Notes: a model not told the origin generated them from the letters alone. 64,000 nucleotides of DNA from Acidaminococcus sp. (GCA_022482815.1 JAKVOM010000001.1:1550001-1614000), one strand, 5' to 3'; counted from the stretch's first letter, positions 23,670-32,923 are shown. Numbers and translations are program-made.

Positions 23670-25400
23670 ATGGAACAGGGAAATTCAGAGTTAAAAATAC
23701 TTTTCGGTATTGTTTGTTTTGTATTTGCTGCGGCGGTATTGCTGCCCGTTGTCATCTTGTTCAGCCGTTCTTTTATGGAAGCAGGCGGGGGATTGGGCCT
23801 GGCCAACTATGCCGCTATCCTGCATGATGCTAAGTTTATGACGGCACTGCGCCACAGCTTTACTGTTTCCGGGCTGGATGCCCTGATTACAGTCATTCTT
23901 GCATTTTTCCTCGCTTATGGATTTTATTTTACGAAATTGCCGGGGAAGTTTAAGAAAACGGCACAGCTTTTCATTATGCTGCCAATGTTCCTGCCGACGC
24001 TGACTTACGGGTTCGCCGTGATTTATTCACTGGGCAAGCAGGGACTGATTACGCGGCTCCTCGGGCATACACTTTTTCCGATTTATGGATTCTGGGGGCT
24101 GCTCATCGCGTACATTGTTTACACACTGCCGCCGGCATTCATCCTGATTTATACAGCCTTCGCCTATGTCGACAAGCATTTTATTGTAGTTTCGGAACTC
24201 ATGGGTGATCACTGGTTTCGGTCGTTTTATACGACAGCAGTGCGTCCCATGATTGGTACGATTACGTGTGCTTTTATACTGTCCTTCTTCCTTTCCTTTA
24301 CCGACTTTGGGATTCCGGCGTCTATTGGCGGCAAGTATGATGTCGTGGCAACACAGCTTTATCTTGTCATGATGGGCTCTGTACCGGATTTTCGTTCCGG
24401 TTCGGCTATTGCCATGATTATGCTTATTCCTTCCATTGCCGCGCTTGCCATGATGCGGTTTGCAGAGCGGTTCAATTTCCATTACAGCAAGATCAGCACT
24501 TTTGAACCGCTGGAAAACAAGACACGCGATGGAATCTTTGCCTGCCTCTATATAGGCGTCATGCTGCTCATTGTTTCACTCTTCGCGATTATGTTCATTG
24601 TGCCGTTTATCAAAAGCTGGCCGTACCAGATTGAATTCACGCTGGATACGCTGCGCCACGTCCTGGGTGATCAGTCGGTTCGTACAGTTTACATGAACTC
24701 CGTCATGGTAGCCGTCGCAACGGCTGTATGTGCTGCAGTGCTCGCCTACATGGGAGCGCTCGTTAACACGCGCTCGCATCTGCCTGCCATTTGCAAAATA
24801 CTGATGGATGCCTGTGCGGCAGTCACGAATACGATTCCGGGCATGGTACTCGGTATCGCTTATCTGTTCACTTTTCGCGGCACACCTATCCAAAACACCT
24901 TTTTCATCATTATTATGCTGAACTCGGTACGCGGTTTCACGACGCCGTACATGATGATCCAGTCCTCACTTTCCAAGATAAATCCATCCTGGGAGACAAC
25001 CGGGGCATTGATGGGAGATTCCTGGCGGAAGACCATTTGCCGTATCGTAATACCGAATACGCTGCCGACAATTTTTCAGATGCTGGGTTATATCTTCGTC
25101 CAGGCCATGGTGACCATCAGTGCTATCATCTTCGTCACGGGGGCTCACACGATGGTCATGACGACCAAGATTACGCAGGCACAGTACTTTGAAAAATATG
25201 ATGAAGTCTTCGTTCTGTCGCTGCTCATTTTCCTTACCAACTGTGTGGGTAAGAACCTGCTGGACTGGCTTTCCAAAAAGGAAACGCTCTTCCGGCTGAA
25301 GATGAAGTGGCATGCCCTGAGAGGGCGCCGCGGAGTCGATATCGGCTCTGTGGTTGGTTCCGGTCAAGGTTCGGCGATGCCGACTGAATATAAATCCTGA
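23670..25400 (+). CDS. 2-aminoethylphosphonate ABC transporter, permease (two permease domains fused)
   Basis: 576 residues with about twelve membrane segments in two binding-protein-dependent permease domains. The first EAA-like loop is near SELMGDHWFRSFYTTAVRP and the second near GALMGDSWRKTICRIVIPN. This double-length, single-chain form is known for Fe(III)/AEP-type importers, where it replaces a pair of permeases. The C-terminal tail beyond about 560 is short and charged. It lies 20 bp after the ATPase gene. It forms the channel for the substrate handed over by the binding protein at 25460. Confidence 0.85.
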   Translation: MEQGNSELKILFGIVCFVFAAAVLLPVVILFSRSFMEAGGGLGLANYAAILHDAKFMTALRHSFTVSGLDALITVILAFFLAYGFYFTKLPGKFKKTAQLFIMLPMFLPTLTYGFAVIYSLGKQGLITRLLGHTLFPIYGFWGLLIAYIVYTLPPAFILIYTAFAYVDKHFIVVSELMGDHWFRSFYTTAVRPMIGTITCAFILSFFLSFTDFGIPASIGGKYDVVATQLYLVMMGSVPDFRSGSAIAMIMLIPSIAALAMMRFAERFNFHYSKISTFEPLENKTRDGIFACLYIGVMLLIVSLFAIMFIVPFIKSWPYQIEFTLDTLRHVLGDQSVRTVYMNSVMVAVATAVCAAVLAYMGALVNTRSHLPAICKILMDACAAVTNTIPGMVLGIAYLFTFRGTPIQNTFFIIIMLNSVRGFTTPYMMIQSSLSKINPSWETTGALMGDSWRKTICRIVIPNTLPTIFQMLGYIFVQAMVTISAIIFVTGAHTMVMTTKITQAQYFEKYDEVFVLSLLIFLTNCVGKNLLDWLSKKETLFRLKMKWHALRGRRGVDIGSVVGSGQGSAMPTEYKS

Positions 25401-25459
25401 GGGAATAGGTTCGTGCAGCCGTGCATACTATTCCATCCAACAATTGAGGAGGTATTCTG

Positions 25460-26461
25460 ATGAAGAAAAAATGGTATTCATGTTTGTTGGCAGGCTGCCT
25501 GATGCTTTCGGCAGCTCTGGGCCTGTCTGGCTGCGGCGGCAGCGGTACGCAGCAGAGCGGGGACGATAAGGTAGTCATTTATACCAATGCTGACCCGGAA
25601 GCACAAGACGCATTTAAACATGCTCTGGATAATCACGGCTTTGAAGGCAAGTACATCATGCAGACGTTTGGTACGTCCGAATTGGGCGGCAAGCTGATTG
25701 CCGAAGGAAAGAACCTCGAAGCCGATATGATTACCATGAGTACGTTTTACATTGATTCCGTCCAGCAGCAGCACCATATGTTCGCGGATATTACCTTTAA
25801 AGATCCGAAACCGCTGCAGGAAACACCGTTTTATTACCGCCCGACGACAGGCCAATTCGGGTCCATCTTTGTGAATACCGAAGTCATGAAGAAGGAAAAT
25901 TTACCCATGCCGACGTCTATCAAGGATTTGACGAAACCAATTTACAAGGATAAGATTTCCATCCCGGATATCATGGGGTCTTCAACTTCCTGGCTTCTGG
26001 CACAGGCTGTGTTCGACGCCTACGGAGAAAAGGAAGGTGCCCAAATCATGAAGCAGCTTGAAGCCAATGCCGGTCCTCACCTGGAAAAATCCGGCTCCGG
26101 GCCACTGAAGAAAGTCAAGGCCGGGGAAGTGGCCGTAGGATTCGGTCTGCGTCATCAGGGTTTGATGGAGCAGCAAAAAGGGCTCCCTATTAAAGTCATT
26201 GATCCTAAAGAAGGTAACTTCTTCCTGACGGAAGGCGTAGCCGTACTGAATAAGGGAAATGCGAAGAAGCAGGAAATGGCAATGAAGATGGCTGAATGCC
26301 TGATTAAAAATGCCCGTAAAGAACTGCTGAAATATTACCCGATGGCTCTTTACGAAGGAGAAGGCGTTGATCCTTCCTTCAAACCGGCTTATCCGAAACA
26401 GTTCAAAGAAAAACTGACGGTAGAACTTTTGAAAAAACATCAAGACTTGATTAAGAAGTGA
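25460..26461 (+). CDS. 2-aminoethylphosphonate-binding lipoprotein (PhnS-like)
   Basis: 333 residues. It has a lipoprotein signal peptide with lipobox LSGC (cysteine about 25), then a mature domain starting DDKVVIYTNADPEAQDAFKHAL. This is the type 2 periplasmic-binding fold used for iron and phosphonates. Later DLTKPIYKDKISIPDIMGSST and GFGLRHQGLMEQQKGLPIK fit the family. GAGGAGG lies 8 bases before the ATG. It captures the substrate outside the inner membrane for the fused permease. Position directly before phnW supports AEP as ligand; iron cannot be strictly excluded from sequence alone. Confidence 0.85.
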   Translation: MKKKWYSCLLAGCLMLSAALGLSGCGGSGTQQSGDDKVVIYTNADPEAQDAFKHALDNHGFEGKYIMQTFGTSELGGKLIAEGKNLEADMITMSTFYIDSVQQQHHMFADITFKDPKPLQETPFYYRPTTGQFGSIFVNTEVMKKENLPMPTSIKDLTKPIYKDKISIPDIMGSSTSWLLAQAVFDAYGEKEGAQIMKQLEANAGPHLEKSGSGPLKKVKAGEVAVGFGLRHQGLMEQQKGLPIKVIDPKEGNFFLTEGVAVLNKGNAKKQEMAMKMAECLIKNARKELLKYYPMALYEGEGVDPSFKPAYPKQFKEKLTVELLKKHQDLIKK

Positions 26462-26472
26462 GGGTATGCAGC

Positions 26473-27576
26473 ATGGATAGAAATATTTATAAACTCCTGA
26501 CGCCGGGGCCGCTTACGACGACGGAAACGGTCAAGGAACGGATGCTCGTCGATATGTGCACCTGGGACGAGGACTATAAAAAGATGACGCAGGAAATACG
26601 GCATGAACTTTTGAATCTGGCTCATGCTGATCCCAGTGAGTACACGACTGTACTCATGCAGGGGAGCGGTACGTTTGGGGTAGAATCGGTCCTCTCGAGT
26701 GTCATCCGGAATACGGAAAAAGTTCTGATTCTGGTCAACGGCGCTTATTCGAAACGCATGTGCTCTATATGTGAATATCACCACATCCCGTATACAGCCA
26801 TGCCTGTACCGTATGATAAAGTGCCCAGCGCGGCCGATACGGAAGCGATGCTGGCCAAGGATCCGGCTATTACGCATATTGCCATGGTTCACAGCGAAAC
26901 GACAACGGGTATCCTGAATGACTTACCCGCAATTGCAGACGTCGCCATGAAACATGGGAAAAAACTGATAGTAGACGCCATGAGCAGCTTTGGCGGCGTA
27001 GACATCGACGTTCCCGGACTGGGCATTACCTACCTTGTGAGCAGTGCCAACAAGTGTATCCAGGGTGTGCCGGGATTCTCCTTCATCATCGCCCGGACGG
27101 AAGAACTGAAGCAGACGAAGGGTATAGCCCGCAGCCTGTCCCTTGATTTGTACGATCAGTGGAATACGATGGAAAAAGACGGCGGGAAGTGGCGCTTTAC
27201 TTCTCCGACGCACGTAGCGGCCGCTTTTCATCAGGCTTTGAAGGAACTAAAGGCAGAAGGCGGGATTCCTGCCCGCAATGCCCGCTACACGCGCATGAAC
27301 CACTTGCTTCGCAAAGGGATGGAAGCTTTGGGCTTTACGGCATATATTTCAGAAAAGTGGCAGGGACCTATTATTACGACGTTCTTCTATCCGGAACACA
27401 CGAAATTTGTTTTTAAAGATATGTATCAGTTCCTTAAAGATCATGGCTACGTCATTTATCCCGGCAAGCTGACGGAACGCGACACATTCCGCCTCGGCAA
27501 TATCGGGGAAATCTACGAGGACGATGTGAATAAGATTCTGGCGATTTTCGAAGAATACATGAAGAAGGTGCGCTGA
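26473..27576 (+). CDS. phnW: 2-aminoethylphosphonate--pyruvate transaminase
   Basis: 367 residues, PLP enzyme of fold type I. It converts 2-aminoethylphosphonate and pyruvate to phosphonoacetaldehyde and alanine. Seen: the opening LLTPGPLTTTETVKERML, the cofactor region MQGSGTFGVESVL, VDAMSSFGGVDIDV, and the PLP lysine K194 in SSANKCIQGVPGFSF. The C-terminal RLGNIGEIYEDDVNKIL is characteristic of PhnW. The start at 26473 was chosen because GAGGG at 26460-26464 is well spaced; the frame opens five codons earlier inside the previous stop. phnX follows after one base. Confidence 0.93.
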   Translation: MDRNIYKLLTPGPLTTTETVKERMLVDMCTWDEDYKKMTQEIRHELLNLAHADPSEYTTVLMQGSGTFGVESVLSSVIRNTEKVLILVNGAYSKRMCSICEYHHIPYTAMPVPYDKVPSAADTEAMLAKDPAITHIAMVHSETTTGILNDLPAIADVAMKHGKKLIVDAMSSFGGVDIDVPGLGITYLVSSANKCIQGVPGFSFIIARTEELKQTKGIARSLSLDLYDQWNTMEKDGGKWRFTSPTHVAAAFHQALKELKAEGGIPARNARYTRMNHLLRKGMEALGFTAYISEKWQGPIITTFFYPEHTKFVFKDMYQFLKDHGYVIYPGKLTERDTFRLGNIGEIYEDDVNKILAIFEEYMKKVR

Positions 27577-27577
27577 C

Positions 27578-28366
27578 GTGAAAATTCAAGGGGTTATTTT
27601 TGACTGGGCAGGAACGACGATTGACTTTGGCTGCATGGCACCGGTCCGTGCTTTTATGGATAGTTTTGCCGATCAGGGCATTGTAGTCACCGAAGCAGAG
27701 ACGCGGAAGCCTATGGGTCTTTTGAAACGGGATCATATCCGGACGATGCTCGGGATGGAACGGATTGCCGATGCCTGGCGTGGAAATTTTGGGAAGCCTT
27801 CAAATGATAAGGATATCGAAAAAATTTACACTGACTTCGAGAAAAGACTTTTGGGAGCCCTGAAAGAAAGTGCCAAAGTGAAACCGGGCGTTCTGGAGAC
27901 GGTGGCTTATCTGCGGAGTCATGGATACAAAATCGGATCGACGACCGGGTATACGGATAAGATGATGGAAATTGTCGTGCCGGCTGCCGAAGCGGCAGGC
28001 TACAAGCCTGATTTTTATCTGACACCTGATGCGGTGGGCGGCAAGGGACGGCCTTATCCCTACATGATTTTCCATAATATGGAAGTACTGGGCCTCGATA
28101 ATGTCCGCAGCGTCGTGAAAGTGGGAGATACGGTAGCGGATATCCGGGAAGGCAAGGCGGCCGGGGTGTGGAGCGTCGGCGTCGTAGACGGCAGTTCCGT
28201 CATGGGCCTTAGCGAAGAAGGCTTCAAATCCCGGAGTGAGCAGGAATTGGATGCAATTCGTGCCGAAGCTAAGAAGACATTCCTGGAAGCCGGTGCCGAT
28301 TATGTGATCAAAGATATGACCGAACTGCCGGCACTGCTTGCCAAGATAGAACAGCAGTTGGCCTGA
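27578..28366 (+). CDS. phnX: Phosphonoacetaldehyde hydrolase (phosphonatase)
   Basis: 262 residues, HAD superfamily, GTG start. It splits phosphonoacetaldehyde into acetaldehyde and phosphate. Visible: nucleophile motif FDWAGTTIDFG (D9), the Schiff-base lysine in the cap, K50 (PMGLLKRDHIR), GSTTGYTDKMM (motif II) and VKVGDTVADIREGKAAG (motif III). These lysine and DWAGT features separate PhnX from other HAD enzymes. It is the last gene of the AEP operon and ends before the terminator at 28461. The pathway yields phosphate, alanine and acetaldehyde for the cell. No regulator gene is linked. Confidence 0.94.
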   Translation: MKIQGVIFDWAGTTIDFGCMAPVRAFMDSFADQGIVVTEAETRKPMGLLKRDHIRTMLGMERIADAWRGNFGKPSNDKDIEKIYTDFEKRLLGALKESAKVKPGVLETVAYLRSHGYKIGSTTGYTDKMMEIVVPAAEAAGYKPDFYLTPDAVGGKGRPYPYMIFHNMEVLGLDNVRSVVKVGDTVADIREGKAAGVWSVGVVDGSSVMGLSEEGFKSRSEQELDAIRAEAKKTFLEAGADYVIKDMTELPALLAKIEQQLA

Positions 28367-28460
28367 ATTCAGGAGTCCGCTTTAATAAGTTTAAGACAAA
28401 ATTGCTGCAGCAATTTTATTTCCAGTGGCGGAATGCTGACTGCGGGTTGCGGAAAGCAAA

Positions 28461-28508
28461 ACAGGGGTCGTGAGATAATGAATTCGTTTTCTCACGGCCT
28501 CTGTTTTT
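28461..28508 (+). terminator. Terminator of the phosphonate operon
   Basis: ACAGGGGTCGTGAGA / TCTCACGGCCTCTGT stem with T6 tail. The stem is a diverged member of the GGGCTGTGAAA family, preceded by the same GGGTTGCGGAAAGC word as repeat copies A and B. Confidence 0.8.
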
Positions 28509-28623
28509 TCGCCATTAAACATACTGTCCTTTTCAGGGACAGTTATGATTCAGTTAAGGTATTTCTCTTTTCTTCAATATGCATGTACAATAGAAATGAT
28601 ATGATTGAAGGAGGGAATCAGCT

Positions 28624-29778
28624 ATGGATAATTCGTTTCCTGAAATGAAAAAATTCCTGGGCTTTGGCTGCATGCGTCTGCCGCTGAAGGATGGAAAGGT
28701 CAATATCGAAGAAACAAAGGCGATGGTCGATCTTTTCCTGGAGAAGGGATTTAATTATTTTGACACGGCTCATCCTTATCTGAACGGGCTTTCGGAACTT
28801 GCTGTACGGGAGTGCCTGACTAGTCGTTATCCGCGGGAAAAGTATCTGCTTGCCGATAAGCTTACGGAACCGTACTTTCAAAAGGAAGAAGATATTCGTC
28901 CGTTTTTTGAAAATCAACTGAAATGGTGCGGTGTCAACTATTTTGATTTTTATCTGATGCATGCCCAGGGGGCGGAAAATTACGATAAATTTCAGCGCTG
29001 CCATGCTTACGAAACGGCCTTCGCCCTGAAGCGTGAAGGAAAGATTCGTCATGTCGGACTGTCCTTTCACGATAAACCGGAAATGCTCGAACGGATTCTG
29101 ACAGATCATCCTGACGTGGAATTCGTGCAGATCCAGTTCAACTATATAGATTATGACAATCTTTCGGTAGAGAGCCGCCGTGTCTATGAAGTTTGCCGTA
29201 AATTCCACAAACCGGTCATCGTCATGGAACCGGTAAAGGGCGGCAGTCTTGTCAGACTTCCGGAAAAAGCACAGGCTGCACTGGATGCGCTAAACGCCAA
29301 ACGCGGCCGGAAGATGTCCAATGCCAGCTACGCTATCCGCTTTGCCGCAGGATTTGAAGGCATTCGCATGGTGCTGTCCGGTATGAGTAATCTCAAACAA
29401 ATGCAGGATAACCTTTCGTATATGCAGAATTTCCAGCCGCTCGATGCGGAGGAAAAAGCGGCTATTGATCAAGTGGTCAAGGTCTTCCGCGGTCTTGACG
29501 TGATTCCCTGCACGTCCTGCCATTACTGCATTGAAGAAAACCATTGCCCGAAAGGTATCTTGATTCCGGATATTTTTGCAGCGTACAATTCCAAAAAGGC
29601 ATTTCATAACTGGAACGCTGACTTTTACTACAACTCTGTTCTGACACACGGACACGGCAAAGCCAGTGACTGTGTCCGCTGCGGCGGTTGTGAAAAAGTG
29701 TGCCCGCAGCATCTGCCGATTCGGAACCTTTTGAAGGATGCCGCTGCTGAGTTTGAAAAAGAAGAAAAAGAAAAATAA
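28624..29778 (+). CDS. Aldo/keto reductase with C-terminal 4Fe-4S domain
   Basis: 384 residues. Residues 1-285 form the aldo/keto reductase barrel with GFGCMRLP, FDTAHPYLNG (where YLNG carries the catalytic Tyr) and DFYLMHAQG (catalytic-pocket His). The C-terminal part has CTSCHYCIEENHCP and CVRCGGCEKVCP (about 299-365), two cysteine clusters typical of a ferredoxin-like Fe-S module. Such fusions are common in anaerobes and are thought to pass electrons from ferredoxin or NAD(P)H to carbonyl substrates, though substrates are unproven. Ribosome site GGAGGG. Single gene, convergent with the next. Confidence 0.87.
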   Translation: MDNSFPEMKKFLGFGCMRLPLKDGKVNIEETKAMVDLFLEKGFNYFDTAHPYLNGLSELAVRECLTSRYPREKYLLADKLTEPYFQKEEDIRPFFENQLKWCGVNYFDFYLMHAQGAENYDKFQRCHAYETAFALKREGKIRHVGLSFHDKPEMLERILTDHPDVEFVQIQFNYIDYDNLSVESRRVYEVCRKFHKPVIVMEPVKGGSLVRLPEKAQAALDALNAKRGRKMSNASYAIRFAAGFEGIRMVLSGMSNLKQMQDNLSYMQNFQPLDAEEKAAIDQVVKVFRGLDVIPCTSCHYCIEENHCPKGILIPDIFAAYNSKKAFHNWNADFYYNSVLTHGHGKASDCVRCGGCEKVCPQHLPIRNLLKDAAAEFEKEEKEK

Positions 29779-29799
29779 AAATTGAGGTCCGATAGGTAC

Positions 29800-29835
29800 A
29801 AAAAAAGCTGCCGCCTGAAAAGCGACAGCTTTTAT
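29800..29835. terminator. Bidirectional terminator between convergent genes
   Basis: AAAAGCTGCCGC-CTGAAAA-GCGACAGCTTTT with an A run on the left and a T-rich right side. Confidence 0.75.
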
Positions 29836-29861
29836 CATTTGTTTTTTGAAAGATAAATCCC

Positions 29862-30410
29862 TTACAGAAGGCTTTCAAAGTAGCTGAAACGCCAGCCTTT
29901 GGCCGTGCGGACGTACGGAAATTCGACGGTCTGGGTTTTCGCCAGCGTCTTATGAGAGGAGTCCGTATAAATGGGTGTTTCGGCCGTTACCACAAATTTA
30001 TCTTTGTTGATTTTCTTGATGGTAAGCGTAGAAGTTCCTTTTTTAGGATCCTTTCTCTTGGGGGTCGGAGCTACATAAAGTTGTTTCTCGCTCTGACGAT
30101 ACATTTTGTTTTCACTGATGATAAAACTGGAAAGGGAATCCGTGAATGTGTCATGGACTTCTTTTTTCAAATCTGCCATTGTTTGAATCTTTGGGTCAGA
30201 TACGGAGTAGTACAGCATGTAACCACTGTCGAGACGCTGCTTGCCATCGGTAGGCAGGGGGTCATGTTCAAACCATTCATATACAGTGACAGCATGATTG
30301 TAAGCTTTCATGACTTCATCCGTCGTAGGATTTTCGGGGGACGCCAGGACGGTGCTGCCCAGTGCCATGACGAGGGCGGCTGCCACGGCCAGAGAACGCA
30401 ATAATTTCAT
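29862..30410 (-). CDS. Small exported protein, NTF2/IseA-like
   Basis: 182 residues from the ATG at 30410, which has GGAG at 8 bases; an ATG two codons earlier is too close. The signal peptide (1-23, ending VLA) predicts export. The mature part is small and basic. It ends VRTAKGWRFSYFESLL, which recalls the IseA/DL-endopeptidase-inhibitor and related cystatin/NTF2-like secreted families, where a final aromatic strand reads similarly. That likeness is weak and no active site is visible. Role unknown; a periplasmic or surface location is the only firm inference. Confidence 0.7.
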   Translation of the reverse strand: MKLLRSLAVAAALVMALGSTVLASPENPTTDEVMKAYNHAVTVYEWFEHDPLPTDGKQRLDSGYMLYYSVSDPKIQTMADLKKEVHDTFTDSLSSFIISENKMYRQSEKQLYVAPTPKRKDPKKGTSTLTIKKINKDKFVVTAETPIYTDSSHKTLAKTQTVEFPYVRTAKGWRFSYFESLL

Positions 30411-30623
30411 AGTCATCGCTCCTTTTTTGGAAGTACACTATATTATAGCATAAATGAAAGAGATGGTGGGGAAGAAGAAAATAAAAAGAAAGTGAACCAT
30501 CTGTGGAAAAGATAACGCTGATTCTGTAATTCAGGGTTAGTGATATGATTCTCTGGTCACGCATCCTTCTTTGTTTTATAATATCCTTGTTGTGAAAATA
30601 TAGGAAATCAGAGGAGATAGGAT

Positions 30624-31268
30624 ATGCCTACTTATAAAGCGGTGATTTTTGATTTAGATGGGACGCTGCTCAACACCCTGACGGACCTTGCCAATGCGGT
30701 CAATTATGTACTGACAAAACACGGCTACGAGGCACAGCCTCAAAAGCAGATCCGCGCATTCCTGGGAAACGGGATTGAACGGCTCTGCCGTCTGGCCTTG
30801 CCAAAGGGAATTTCGGAGCAAGAGTTCCAAAGCGTTTTCCAGGATTTTAAAGCATTCTATACCGAACATTGCCATATTGCTACAAAGCCGTATGACGGCA
30901 TTGCGGAAGTGCTGGAGACTTTGAAGCAAAAGGGACGCCTGACCGCGGTCGTATCCAATAAAAACGAGGCCGCCGTGATGGCACTGAAACAGGAATTTTT
31001 CCCGCAGATTTCCGTGGTCATCGGACAAAATGGGGCTATGAGGCGCAAACCGGCACCGGATATGGTGAACGCGGCTCTCGAAAAACTGGGCGTTTCCGCA
31101 GAGGAAGCAGTCTACGTCGGTGATTCCGAAGTCGATAAGGCAACCGCAGACAATGTGGGTATGGACTGTATCCTTGTTACGTGGGGCTTCCGTGATCCGG
31201 ACGTGGTGGAAAAACTCGGGGCCAAATTCGTTATTCATGCACCGGAAGAACTGCTGGATTATGTGTAA
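30624..31268 (+). CDS. HAD-superfamily phosphatase, phosphoglycolate-phosphatase-like
   Basis: 214 residues. Motif I FDLDGTLLNTLTDL (nucleophile Asp 10, acid Asp 12), helical cap 20-85, motif II VVSNKNE, motif III lysine in RRKPAPD and motif IV VGDSEVD give a complete class IA HAD phosphatase. The Gph/PpaX subgroup is likeliest: it clears phosphoglycolate or pyrophosphate-like by-products in the cytoplasm. Substrate cannot be settled from sequence. It is a single gene followed by a strong terminator at 31363. Confidence 0.87.
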   Translation: MPTYKAVIFDLDGTLLNTLTDLANAVNYVLTKHGYEAQPQKQIRAFLGNGIERLCRLALPKGISEQEFQSVFQDFKAFYTEHCHIATKPYDGIAEVLETLKQKGRLTAVVSNKNEAAVMALKQEFFPQISVVIGQNGAMRRKPAPDMVNAALEKLGVSAEEAVYVGDSEVDKATADNVGMDCILVTWGFRDPDVVEKLGAKFVIHAPEELLDYV

Positions 31269-31362
31269 AAAAATTCATGTTCTCTGAGGCAGTTGGCAGA
31301 TAGCCGTTAGCAGCTGGCTTAGTTTTTGAGAAAGGTACGCTCGGAGCCCGGAATAAAATAAA

Positions 31363-31403
31363 AACAGGATTGCCGCATTTTTGCGGTAATCCTGTTTTTT
31401 ACA
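31363..31403. terminator. Terminator between HAD and pentapeptide genes (bidirectional)
   Basis: AAAAACAGGATTGCCGCA / TGCGGTAATCCTGTTTTTT, loop TTTT, with A and T runs on both sides. Confidence 0.88.
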
Positions 31404-31434
31404 TCAAAAAGCGGGCAACAGCACTGGCTGCCGG

Positions 31435-32181
31435 TTACTTCTTATAGACGCTCTCCAATTCTTCAGAACTGAATTTGGTATTTTCCAGAACGGCACCGTG
31501 CAGGTTCGCATCATCAAGGTTGGCGTTTGTGAGTTCAGCCTTGGTGAGGTCAGCCGATTCCAGCGTGGCACTCGTGAGGTTGGCATTGCGGAAATTTACT
31601 TCCACAAGGTTGGCACTGCGCATGCGGACATCGTACAGGTTGGCCGAACTTAAGTTGGCACCGCGCATTTCCGTATTAAAGAACCAGCTGCGTGCCAGGT
31701 TGGCAGAATAGAAGTTTGCCATGGACGCGTTGGCATAGTCAAAGTTGCTTTCACGGAGATCCGCCGTATAAAGGTTTGCGAACGTAAGATAGGCGTGGGC
31801 AAAATTGGAACGGTAACCGTGAATACCCGTCATGGAGCTGCGGTTCATGATGGCATGGGAAAGGTTGGCTCCCTCCAGATTTGCCTGATCCAGATCCGCT
31901 CTCACCAGGTAAGCCCTGCGCAGGTTGGCTTTTTCGAGCGTAGCACCTTCCAGGTTTGCGTTCTCGAGTACCGCCCCGGAAAGGTTGGCATAACTCAAAT
32001 CCGCTCCGGCAAGATTGGCGTCTGTCAAGTCCTCGTTTCGCAGCATCGCACCGCGCAGGTTACCGCCCGGGCAGGATTTCGTGGTAAGCAGCTGATTTAC
32101 ATCAGCCTGGTTATAAGCCAGTGCCGTGCCGGTCACACTGAGGGCCAGTACAACCATTGAAATTATTTTCTTCATTTTCAT
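31435..32181 (-). CDS. Exported pentapeptide-repeat protein
   Basis: 248 residues from the ATG at 32181 (GAGG at 9 bases). Upstream in-frame codons reach into the preceding gene and lack a ribosome site. Residues 1-22 look like a signal peptide (ending TALA). Almost all the rest is an A(D/N)LxX pentapeptide array, about 38 units (for example ANLAGADLSYANLSGAVLEN), which folds as a right-handed square beta-helix. Most such proteins are cytoplasmic, so the signal peptide is notable. It lies 12 bp behind a HAD gene on the same strand. Function unknown. Confidence 0.85.
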   Translation of the reverse strand: MKMKKIISMVVLALSVTGTALAYNQADVNQLLTTKSCPGGNLRGAMLRNEDLTDANLAGADLSYANLSGAVLENANLEGATLEKANLRRAYLVRADLDQANLEGANLSHAIMNRSSMTGIHGYRSNFAHAYLTFANLYTADLRESNFDYANASMANFYSANLARSWFFNTEMRGANLSSANLYDVRMRSANLVEVNFRNANLTSATLESADLTKAELTNANLDDANLHGAVLENTKFSSEELESVYKK

Positions 32182-32192
32182 TGTATTCATCC

Positions 32193-32879
32193 TCAACGTA
32201 CAAATAACGCCTGGCAGTCTTCCGGGCTGGAGGGCAGTTCCTCTATCATCTTCCACGGATGGGAGGCAATCAGATCCTCTTCTTTATAGACGGATCCATT
32301 TTTTACAAGCAAGCAGCGGGCTCCGATGGCCGCGGCGCATTCCGCGTCGTGAGGTGTATCGCCGATAATCAGCAGGTCGTCCAGGGAAGCTTTTGTATCG
32401 GCTTCCTGGATTTTTTGCCACAAAAGGCGGGAAAGATCGGAACGCTGCTCACTGAGTTCCCCGAAGGCACTCAGTTTAAAATCAAAATATTTTTCGATGC
32501 CAAAATGGGTTACTTTTGCGTGCGCAGCCGGCTCACAGTTGCCCGTCAGCAGTACAGACTTGCAGGCAGGAGAAGCATCGGCCCAGGCAAGGCATTCCTT
32601 GACATGGGGAAGCAGGTGGCCGTGCTTTGCTGTCATGGAAGCAGGGAGCAATCCGGCATAGACTTCGATGAACCGGTCAATATCTTTTTGAGAACAAGAA
32701 CCGGTGAGCTGCTCCACGGCTCTGCGTGTGATGTACTTATCTGTGCGGCCGCTCATTCCGTAAGTGAAGGTGAATTCGGGAACACCATACAGTGTTTCTA
32801 CCGTTTGCTTCATAGCGGCGACGCCGGCAAAATTGGTCAGCATGAGCGTGCCGTCAATATCCCAAAGTAAATAGTTCAT
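32193..32879 (-). CDS. HAD-family hydrolase
   Basis: 228 residues from the ATG at 32879 (GAGG well placed); the frame opens six codons earlier. Motif I LLWDIDGTLMLTN, a helical cap, motif II VLLTGNCE and motif IV LLIIGDTPHDAEC are present. The tryptophan before the first Asp and the short cap are unlike classical Gph. Probable small-molecule phosphatase, substrate open. It is upstream of, and probably cotranscribed with, the exported pentapeptide protein, with no obvious shared function. Confidence 0.83.
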   Translation of the reverse strand: MNYLLWDIDGTLMLTNFAGVAAMKQTVETLYGVPEFTFTYGMSGRTDKYITRRAVEQLTGSCSQKDIDRFIEVYAGLLPASMTAKHGHLLPHVKECLAWADASPACKSVLLTGNCEPAAHAKVTHFGIEKYFDFKLSAFGELSEQRSDLSRLLWQKIQEADTKASLDDLLIIGDTPHDAECAAAIGARCLLVKNGSVYKEEDLIASHPWKMIEELPSSPEDCQALFVR

Positions 32880-32893
32880 TTTTTCCTCATTCT

Positions 32894-32923
32894 GCAAAAA
32901 GAAGAGGCTTTTTACAGCCTCTT
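32894..32923 (-). terminator. Terminator after the SpeD-like gene
   Basis: On the minus strand AAGAGGCTGTAAAAAGCCTCTT followed by CTTTTTGC, 9 bases after the stop of the SpeD-like gene. Confidence 0.78.

Noticed and set aside
22909-26461. Iron(III) or spermidine importer as the identity of the first three phn genes
   Set aside because: The sequence alone would allow it, but direct linkage to phnW and phnX and the fused permease make aminoethylphosphonate the better call.
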